From Malacoplasma sp. (GTDB lineage: Bacteria; Bacillota_I; Bacilli_A; Mycoplasmatales; Mycoplasmoidaceae), in the NCBI GenBank assembly GCA_029050415.1, contig JAIDMU010000139.1, positions 1 to 5,740 of the forward strand: a stretch of 5,740 bases of DNA, read 5' to 3'. A model generated the notes under the pieces. It ran no database searches. It was not told where the DNA came from and worked only from the letters and a program-made list of their open reading frames with translations. Of this stretch, positions 1 through 5,740 are shown piece after piece (within the stretch, counting starts at the first letter, position 1; each line of letters starts with the position of its first letter). The translations under genes and the position numbers were made by a program.

Positions 1-749
1 GTAGTATAGGATTTAATAAAATAAAACAAATAATTAAAAATTTAAAAAATGACATAGATTCTTTCCAAGAAAAAATAATCAATATGTCATCATTTAAATC
101 TACAAACAATAAAAACACAATAAATAAAAATTTAAATCCTATTACTAAAAATGACAATATAAATTCAATAAACAATTTTAATATTTTAAGTTCAGATAAT
201 ACTTTTTCAGAAAACAACAAATTTCAAACAAAAAAAGAAAAAATTAACAGTTTTACTAAAGAAAGAGCAAAAAGAATTCAAGAAGTTAAAAAACAATTGA
301 ATTTTTTAGATGGTGTTCTAGTTGGTAGTAATTTAAGTGAACATTATAAAAACCCAAATTATTTAAAGCTTTCAAGTTTTCAAGAAATTTTAAAAAATGA
401 TGAAATTAATTCAAAAAATCCATTGGAAAAAGAATCAAACATAAATAAAGAAGAAAATAAAGAAAAACTTTTAAATAATTTAATTAAAGAAATTAATGAA
501 GTTTCAGTTGATACAAATGAAAACACAATAAACTCACAAGACTTTATTGTTACTCATGAATTTTTAGAAACTTTAAAATCTCAAGGTAAAGAGATAAGTG
601 AAAATTTTATTATTAAAGAAAAAGAAAATATTTCAACAAAAAACAATGACAATTCATGACTTACTGAATTTGAAGATGAAGTAAAAGATGAATTAGTTAA
701 AAAAGAAATAGATAAAAATGATCTTATTAATTTAATATATAAAAAATAA
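1..749 (+). CDS. Hypothetical Asn/Lys/Glu-rich protein, 5' end outside window
   Basis: I do not recognise this protein. The frame is open from base 3 to the TAA at 747-749, giving 248 visible residues. The in-frame ATG at 84 has no convincing Shine-Dalgarno site. The 27 codons before it (KIKQIIKNLKNDIDSFQEKI and flanks) look like amphipathic, coding sequence, so I infer that the gene starts left of the window, although a start at 84 cannot be excluded. TGA at 657-659 must be read as Trp; the protein then runs 30 more residues (WLTEFEDEV...LINLIYKK). There is no signal peptide or membrane segment in the visible part. Composition is Asn/Lys/Glu/Ser-rich and probably partly disordered. A better-ordered stretch at about residues 80-130 (KERAKRIQEVKKQLNFLDGV, then a segment with HYKNPNYLKL) is likely helical. 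The next gene starts 10 bases downstream on the same strand, so co-transcription is likely. Confidence 0.75.
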
Positions 750-759
750 AATTTTAATT

Positions 760-1578
760 ATGTCTAAAAACAAAAAAAACAAAAATTTTGATATTTTTTA
801 TCCAAATAGTTTTTACTCCAAAAATTCTATCAGAATAAGATCAATGGTTATTACAGCAATGATGTTGTCTCTATACATTATTTTTGCATGATTAGGCAAC
901 CAGTTTTTTAATTTAGCTTTTTTAGCAAACTTTTTAAATTTAGATATTTCTTTACTTTTTTTAATTCCTTTAGTTTTTATTTGTAATTGAAGATGATGAC
1001 TATTTGCAGCAATTATGGGTGGTGTTTCAACATTTATGTATGCTGGTGCTGGAGTATGAATAGGTGCAGTTTATAATATTGTTTTAAATTTAGTTACTTT
1101 AAGTTTTATATATTTATTAAAAATTTTTATAGTAGATAATAACTATTTTTTAAAAAGAGCAAAAGACAAAAAAAACAATTTATTAAAAGTATTTTTCAAA
1201 TTTGAATTTCAAGCAGGTTTAATTGCTGTAATTACTTTTATTTTTTCTGTTTTTATAAATTGTTTGCTAAATGGTTTAATTTTCACTCCACTTTATATGA
1301 ATCTTTATTTAAATAACATTTTCCCAAATGCTTGATTTATTGATGTTGAAAATATTTATAATAGTTCATCTGGACAAGAGGCTAGATGATTCTTATTGTT
1401 TATTCCAAATTACTGAACTGGAATATTTGCTCTTTATTCAGCTTTTAATGCAATTAAATTTGGCATTGTTCTAATTTTAATATATCCAGTTTTACTATTA
1501 CTTTTTAAAACAAATTTAGCAAGTGATTATTTTGGTATTAATAAAACTAACAATAAAAAATCAATAATTAAAAACTAA
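760..1578 (+). CDS. ECF transporter substrate-binding (S) component, RibU-like
   Basis: A 272-residue integral membrane protein, MSKNKKNKNF... to ...NKKSIIKN, TAA at 1576-1578. It is probably the substrate-capturing S subunit of an energy-coupling factor vitamin importer, which works with shared EcfA/EcfA'/EcfT subunits encoded elsewhere. After a basic ~30-residue N-terminus come about six hydrophobic segments: SMVITAMMLSLYIIFAWLG; a segment ending LDISLLFLIPLVFICNW; WWLFAAIMGGVSTFMYAGAG; a segment around YNIVLNLVTLSFIYLL; GLIAVITFIFSVFINCLLNG; and a last one after FNAIKFG. LLNGLIFTPLY and FNAIKFG resemble the 'LNYF..LPLY' and 'PFN..KG' segments of RibU-type riboflavin S components, but the substrate is not established. 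It is longer than the usual ~180-200 residues because of the N-terminal tail, a basic cytosolic-looking loop (KRAKDKKNNLLK) and an insert before the last helix. All eight Trp codons are TGA, three of them within NWRWW. The 10-base gap behind the upstream gene carries no clear ribosome binding site. Confidence 0.72.
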
Positions 1579-1587
1579 TTGTAATCA

Positions 1588-1637
1588 GTTTAAAAATAAA
1601 ACATTAATTGTTATTTTTTTTATTATTGTTTTTAAAC
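1588..1637. terminator. Convergent A/T-only hairpin between the ECF S and MATE genes
   Basis: Two nested pairings are visible. GTTTAAAAA at 1588-1596 pairs exactly with TTTTTAAAC at 1629-1637. Alternatively AAAAATAA at 1592-1599 pairs with TTATTTTT at 1611-1618, followed by further T residues for the plus-strand transcript. The two genes end 25 bases apart on opposite strands, so a bidirectional terminator is expected here. The element overlaps the last codons of the MATE gene. With an A/T background this strong, such pairings can arise by chance. Confidence 0.4.
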
Positions 1638-3298
1638 TTATTAACTAAACTAGTTTTAAAACTTAGTCAGACTTTATCAGATTCTAAAAATTTAATAAAT
1701 AATAATGAACAAATAAAAATTATTAAAGATGATATTGCAATATTTGTAAATCCTGTAAATACCATTATATTTACATTCTGACTACTTTGTGCAATAGAAC
1801 TCATTATAAAAAGAATTGGATAAAAAGTAATAGTTCCCTGCATTAATGATAAAACTACATTTGCAATTTTTTTGTTTGTTGATTGAAACAAAGCAAGACC
1901 ACCAATTGATAATGAAATAAAAGGAAATTGTCACATCATTGATAAAAATAAAATAAAAAGGTTTTGTTTATCAAAATCTGTTATTGCATTAAGAGACTTT
2001 AATAATTGGTTATTGTAAGGAATGATTGAAAAACTAAAACTTATAACAATAAATGAATAAACAATTGCAGTTAGTAATCCAATCCAGTAACCTTGTTTAA
2101 CTCTATGATAATTTTTTTGAGAATAATTATAACTAATAATTGGTCTCATTCCATCAATAATACCAAATATAGAAAAGAAAAATAAGTTATATATTGGAGA
2201 CGCAACAACTTTACCAAAAGAAGCTAAAGCAACAACATCAATTGCACCCATTGTTTTCATAAAAACAGGAACATAAATTATATTTGCAATTGCTAAAGAT
2301 AACTCTCTTAAAAAAGTACTTGACCCTAAAACCACTGATGTTCAAATCATTTTTAAATCAAATAAATTTTTGTTAATTTTTAAAATACTTAATCTAATGA
2401 TTGTTAAATTTTTTATATTTAAATAAATTAAATATGAAATTAATGAAACTAAATTTATTGCTTGTCCAATAAAAGTAGCTATTCCTCCACCCATTATTCC
2501 GATTTTAATAACACAAATCAAAATTATATCAAAAACAATGTTTAATATGTTTGAAAAAACTCCAAATAAAGTAACTCACAAATTCTTTCCTTCAGCTCTT
2601 AAATAAAAAACCAAAAGATTATTTAAACAAGAAAATAAAATACCTGCATTAATTCAATAGATATATTGATTTGCTTGATCAACTACCCCCAAGTAGTAAG
2701 TGTTGAAATATCTTTTTAAGTCAGATTCTGTAATTCCAGTTGTGTTATTACCATTAACTTCTAAATTATTTGAACTTGGAACCATTGATTTTAATAAAGG
2801 ATTTTGAATTAAAATCATAATAACTGTTGCAATTAATCCAAAAATAAGAGAAGCATAAAAAGAATTTCAAATAATTTTTTTTTGTAATTCTTCATTATTT
2901 ATTGATAAATATTTACTAAAAAGAACTGCACCACCAGCACTTATTAGATACCCAAAAGATAAAACTATTAAACTAAAAGGTCCTATTAAATTTGATGTAG
3001 GAAAAGCAATAAAATCATTAACGCTATTTGAAACACTTAAATTTATTCCAGGATTTTCATTAATATATGAAGATACTTTTTGATAAAGCTCTAGTTCATT
3101 ATTATTTTTAAAAAAAATTTCAATATAATTATGTCCATCTTGAGGGACTAAATTAACAATCAACATTTGATCAACAAAAATATAAATACCAAATAAAAGA
3201 GTTAGCAAAAGTGATGGTACAACAGTTTTTAAACTTAATTTCCATATATTTTTTTTTGCATAAATGTTATCAATATTTTTTTGGATTTGAGTTTTCAT
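1604..3298 (-). CDS. MATE-family efflux/flippase-like membrane transporter
   Basis: A 564-residue polytopic membrane protein, start ATG 3298-3296, stop TAA 1606-1604. Six TGA codons (at 2867, 2654, 2576, 2342, 1931 and 1667) are read as Trp; there is no TAA or TAG in frame, so this is one intact gene and not a string of fragments. MATE proteins export cationic drugs or metabolites using Na+ or H+ gradients; the substrate here is unknown. Family landmarks are LLVFYLRAEGKN followed by SNILNIVFDIIL, GIMGGGIATFIGQ (MATE 'GvxGaaiAT'), and DGMRPIISYNYSQKNYHRVK at residues 382-401 (MATE 'qPiisYNyGak'), in the expected two-halves order. It exceeds the usual ~450 residues because of a ~50-residue hydrophilic loop after the first helix (about residues 52-103), another of ~45 residues (about 168-215), and an Asn/Lys tail. 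The start fits the first basic/amphipathic helix; only a weak A-rich leader precedes it. Confidence 0.88.
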
Positions 3299-3320
3299 TA
3301 TTGTTTTTTTTGTAGATTAA

Positions 3321-3350
3321 ATAATAACATACAAAAAAATAAAAAGACAA
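3321..3350 (-). promoter_or_regulatory. Predicted sigma-70-type promoter of the MATE gene
   Basis: On the minus strand TTGTCT (3350-3345) is followed after 18 bases by TATTAT (3326-3321), five of six matches to a TATAAT -10 box. Transcription would start near 3314, leaving a leader of about 15 bases before the ATG at 3298. Being upstream of a gene that follows a terminator supports it. A/T-rich sequence produces such matches easily, and mollicute promoters often rely on the -10 box alone. Confidence 0.4.
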
Positions 3351-3380
3351 ATAACAAGTAGTTTTATCTTTTTATTTTTT
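3334..3380 (-). terminator. Intrinsic terminator of the right-hand two-gene unit
   Basis: AAAAAATAAAAAGA at 3334-3347 and TCTTTTTATTTTTT at 3367-3380 are perfect 14-base inverted repeats around a 19-base loop. Three further A-T pairs are possible inside after one mismatch. On the minus strand the second arm ends in a long T run, as an intrinsic terminator requires, directly after the stop codon (3381-3379) of the 123-residue gene, which it overlaps by two bases. Only one of the 14 pairs is G-C. Confidence 0.55.
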
Positions 3381-3750
3381 ATAAAATATCATCTTTATCT
3401 TTTATATCATCATAAAAAATTTTTTCTGTAACTAGTTTTCTAATACCATTAACAAATATTTCACAATGAACTTCAAAAAATTTTGAGTCATTTCTTAAAA
3501 CATCTATTAAATTGTATTTTCTAGTATCATATTTAAAATCTAATTCTCTTTCTAAATATTGTTTTTCACTAAGAGAAAGATCTTTTAGCATATTTAAATT
3601 ATCATAATTGTTGTTTTTATTTTTAATTAAATCTAATTGCTGTTTTTTATTTACTATTAAATTATTTTCAGTGTTTTCTACACTAATTTTTTCTTTTTTG
3701 GTTTCTTCTTTTTTTCTAAAACCAAATAAATTTTTAAAAAAATTTTCCAT
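3379..3750 (-). CDS. Hypothetical 123-residue charged protein
   Basis: I do not recognise this protein. It begins with a short amphipathic basic segment, MENFFKNLFGFRKKEETKKE, which could lie on a membrane surface or bind a partner. An Asn/Lys-rich linker follows to about residue 55. A more ordered C-terminal half (SLSEKQYLERELDFKYDTRK onward to FFEVHCEIFVNGIRKLVTEK) looks like helix then beta strands. It has no transmembrane helix and no Trp. Its ATG lies three bases after the TAG of the larger upstream gene (TAG-ATA-ATG on the minus strand), so translational coupling is likely; the nearest purine-rich site, GAGAAAA, lies inside the end of the upstream gene. A terminator hairpin overlaps its stop codon, making it the last gene of the unit. 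The tight spacing suggests a shared role with the upstream NagB-like protein, which is an inference. Confidence 0.75.
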   Translation of the reverse strand: MENFFKNLFGFRKKEETKKEKISVENTENNLIVNKKQQLDLIKNKNNNYDNLNMLKDLSLSEKQYLERELDFKYDTRKYNLIDVLRNDSKFFEVHCEIFVNGIRKLVTEKIFYDDIKDKDDIL

Positions 3751-3753
3751 TAT

Positions 3754-5740
3754 CTAAATTTTCTCAACCTTGATTTCACTTTCTCATCCAATCAATAAAT
3801 TTGAAAGTGTTAAATATGTTTGTTCATCAGCTATTCTCATAGTTAAATTTTTGTTTACGTGTCTTAATAAATATATTAATTTCTCAATTGAACTAAAAGC
3901 TAAAGCTCTAATAGATAAACTGTCTGGATTATAAACCATGTAACATCCATCATTTCATATATGGTTAATTTGATCATCAAAAGCACTATTAGTAAATTTA
4001 ATAGATAAATTTTCTTCCATTTCTTTAACTAAATCATAATAAAATTTTTTATTTGTATCATATCAAACCATTAATAAAGGTGTTGGTCTAAACCCTGATA
4101 TATAAGATAGTTTGTAAGAAACATAATTATTTTTATTAGTAATCTTTTTGTTCTTTTTAATTAATTTAGAAATTTCATTTCCTAGAACTCTTTTTTCAAA
4201 AGAACCTAAATTTTGTTCAACCATTTCTTTAAGTAATTCTGATTCAATTTTTCCTAATTTATTATTTAACAATAATTTTTCAACTTGACTTAATGTTTCA
4301 TTTTTAATAAGCAAATATCTATAAATATCTTCAGGATTAGTTGGAATAGTGTCAATTTCTAATTTTTTATCTTTTTCACTAATATCTATTGGTAAACTTG
4401 TTTCATCTACTTTGATTTTGTTTTCTTTTTCTGATTTTTCTACTTCTTTTATTTCATTATCATTAATTTCTTGATTTTTCATTTCAGGTTTTTTAGAATT
4501 AAAATCTCCAAATTTCTTTGATAAATATCCTTTATTTCTTTCATCATTCACTCATGTTCAAGTACTAAAATCAAAGTTCTTTGGATCTGAATATAAAAAT
4601 TCAGCAGTATATTCTACAATTTCAAAATCCTTTTCTTGTTCTTCAGTTTCAATTTCTTCTTTTTCTGTTTCACTACTTTCAATTTCTAAATCATCTAAAT
4701 TTGAATCAATTTGATCTATAACATCATTAACATCTTCAACATTTGATTCAATTTCATAAACTTCTTCTTTAATTTCTTCAGTTGTTTCTTTTATATCAAA
4801 TATTTTTTGTTCAATTTCATCTTCAATTTTGTCATCAGTTAAAAAATCTATTTTTTCATCATAAAAATCTTTTTCATCTAAATAATCATTTAAATCTTCG
4901 TCCAAATCATCATCTTCATCCAAATCATCATCATCTTTTTCTTTTTCTAGTTCTTCAAATAATGATTTATCTAAATTATTCATATTTTCATTAGCAGAAT
5001 CTAAATTAACATTTTCAATGTTAGTGTGAATTTCTTCATCTTCATTTTCATCATCATTAGTTTTAAGATTTTGTTTTTCAATAGCTGAAATATCAACATC
5101 ATCACTGATATTGTCTAATTCATTTAAAAACTTCATCTTATCTTGAGTCATTGGATCATAATTAATTTCATTTTTACTAATTATTGATGTCAAAGTAAAT
5201 AAAGTTACATCATTGTGTAAATGTAAATATGTCAATGTATCATCAGTATCTATAAATCTTTTATTTAATTTAAAAATAACATCTTTAGAAGCTTCATCAA
5301 TACAGAAACAAATAATTTTTTTAGCTGTTAAAATTGATTTAATTCCAATTGAAACCAAATCACTTCCATTATTAGTTTTATTTAAAAATGTTTTTTTTGA
5401 TTCATAATCATTAAAAACAAAATTACCTCTAAAATCTATAAAAAAAATCAATAAATCTATTCCACCCAAATTATCAAACAAAAATAAATCATTAGGTTTT
5501 TTTTCTAGAAAAAATCTAAGTGCTAATTTCTGAATATCTTGATAATTAGATGGTGGCATATATATTTTTTTAACAAAATCATCTACCAAATCTTTATCTA
5601 ATGGTGTTTTTTGTTGTTCTAAATACATTGCTAGTGGAAAAATATGAGTATAATACCAATTTAATTTAATTATTTTCTTTAAATTATTTGTTACTTTTAA
5701 AAAATTATTTGTTGACTCAATTCCAATTACAGATTTTGGT
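3754..5740 (-). CDS. NagB-like pseudoenzyme domain fused to acidic linker and unknown C-terminal domain (5' end outside window)
   Basis: One frame runs from the right edge (first full codon 5739-5737) to TAG at 3756-3754, giving 661 visible residues. TGA at 4558, 4552, 4063, 3955 and 3784 is read as Trp. The ATG at 5628-5626 is not the start: the 37 codons before it are open and match the fold. Residues 1-190 resemble glucosamine-6-phosphate deaminase NagB: VIGIESTNN (NagB 'LGLPTGGTP'), WYYTHIFPLAMYL ('HVVTFNMDEYVGL'), GGIDLLIFFIDFRGNFVFND ('GGVGNDGHIAFNE' region), SIGIKSILTAKKI ('TVGVGTLLDAEEV') and LTYLHLHNDV ('TISCLQLHPKA'). Catalytic positions are changed, so deaminase activity is unlikely. 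After this come a highly acidic region (residues ~221-377), an aromatic patch, a charged Lys/Glu linker, and a ~195-residue C-terminal domain containing SGFRPTPLLMVWYD and ending LIGWESEIKVEKI. The protein looks cytosolic; no membrane helix is visible. Function is unknown. Confidence 0.8.
4501..4614 (-). other. Aromatic-rich patch after the acidic linker
   Basis: Within 38 residues from EYTAEFLYSDPKNFDFST through WTWVNDERNKGYLSKKFGDF there are 11 aromatic residues, whereas the flanking linkers have almost none. Both Trp residues in WTW are UGA codons. The patch is a single copy and may be a short docking or folded motif inside otherwise disordered sequence. It faintly recalls the EAGR boxes of mycoplasma terminal-organelle proteins, but it lacks their glycine pattern, so I do not assign it. 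Confidence 0.45.
4609..5079 (-). other. Highly acidic linker region
   Basis: About 69 of 157 residues here are Asp or Glu against roughly 13 Lys/Arg, so the segment carries a large net negative charge. The peak is at 4944-4867, with runs such as KDDDDLDEDDDLDED. The second half (IEDEIEQKIFDIKETTEEIK onward) shows hydrophobic residues at regular intervals among the acids and may form a coiled coil. There is very little proline. Confidence 0.8.
4894..4932 (-). repeat. 18-base tandem repeat coding for an Asp/Glu-rich hexapeptide
   Basis: Bases 4894-4911 and 4912-4929 are near-identical 18-base units (one difference, g4900 against a4918), and three more bases continue the match to 4932. The unit keeps the frame and encodes DDDLDE-type hexapeptides at the most acidic point of the linker. 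It could vary in copy number between strains. Confidence 0.65.
5173..5740 (-). other. NagB/RpiA-superfamily-like domain lacking catalytic residues
   Basis: This is the domain part of the large minus-strand gene, visible residues 1-189. Against E. coli NagB as I remember it, catalytic Asp72 falls on Ala37 (5631-5629), Asp141 on Arg104 (5430-5428), His143 on Asn106 (5424-5422) and Glu148 on Asp111 (5409-5407). Framework residues persist: the Gly-Ile-Asp before the loop, the loop Gly, the Phe-Asn after it, and the Leu-x-Leu-His near 5226-5215. The stretch between the loop and the 'TVGVGT'-like helix is about 20 residues shorter than in NagB. The first ~35 residues of the fold would lie outside the window. 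The same fold is used for non-catalytic effector sensing in DeoR and SorC regulators. Confidence 0.65.

Noticed and set aside
736..759. A -10-like TATATA/TATAAA just before the ECF S gene
   Set aside because: It has no matching -35, lies in the end of the upstream gene and would leave almost no leader; such strings are common in this base composition.
1667..3298. MATE gene as a decayed pseudogene in several pieces
   Set aside because: Every interruption is TGA at a plausible Trp position; no TAA, TAG or frameshift occurs between 3298 and 1604.
4552..4560. Gene boundary between two minus-strand proteins near 4555
   Set aside because: The apparent stop and start are TGA Trp codons in the same frame, giving a continuous WTWV; the upstream and downstream parts are one gene.
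4782..4994. Plus-strand open frame of 70 codons rich in His, Leu and Phe
   Set aside because: It is the antisense shadow of the acidic linker: Asp/Glu codons read backwards give His/Leu/Phe runs. It has no ribosome binding site.
5213..5407. Plus-strand open frame of 64 codons
   Set aside because: It lies opposite the NagB-like domain, whose motifs are clear on the minus strand, and has no independent support.
3754..5740. Terminal-organelle (HMW1/TopJ-like) cytadherence protein
   Set aside because: The acidic region and aromatic patch are suggestive, but there is no proline-rich region, no true EAGR glycine/aromatic pattern, and the N-terminal part matches NagB instead.
1..5740. CRISPR array, tRNA, rRNA or insertion sequence
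   Set aside because: I saw no regularly spaced repeats, no tRNA cloverleaf, and no transposase or terminal inverted repeats; almost all bases are in the five genes.

Overview
This window looks like a piece of a mollicute (Mycoplasma-type) genome. It is extremely A+T-rich, almost entirely coding, and its long genes only become whole if UGA is read as tryptophan (translation table 4). I counted about 20 in-frame TGA Trp codons against 3 TGG. Read with the standard code, the window breaks into fragments; read with table 4, it holds five genes with gaps of 3 to about 80 bases. Neither species nor genus can be fixed from the sequence.

Left part, plus strand: the 3' end of a low-complexity, Asn/Lys/Glu-rich protein of unknown function (1-749, open at the left edge). 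Ten bases later comes a 272-residue membrane protein with the features of an ECF vitamin-transporter S component, RibU-like in places (760-1578). A 25-base convergent gap with an A/T-only hairpin follows.

Middle, minus strand: a complete MATE-family multidrug/polysaccharide flippase-like transporter (3298 down to 1604, 564 residues) with two enlarged hydrophilic loops. It appears to have its own promoter, squeezed into the 80-base gap that also holds the terminator of the next leftward unit.

Right part, minus strand: a two-gene unit entering from beyond the right edge. The first gene (5740 down to 3754, at least 661 residues) is the most interesting item. Its first ~190 visible residues line up along their length with the sugar-phosphate isomerase/deaminase NagB (glucosamine-6-phosphate deaminase), but the catalytic residues are substituted. 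This apparent pseudoenzyme domain is fused to a ~157-residue highly acidic linker, an aromatic-rich patch, a second charged linker and a C-terminal domain I do not recognise. Three bases after its stop begins a 123-residue hypothetical protein (3750 down to 3379), probably translationally coupled. My inference is that these two proteins work together, perhaps as a sugar-phosphate sensor or a structural/scaffold pair; the sequence does not prove this.
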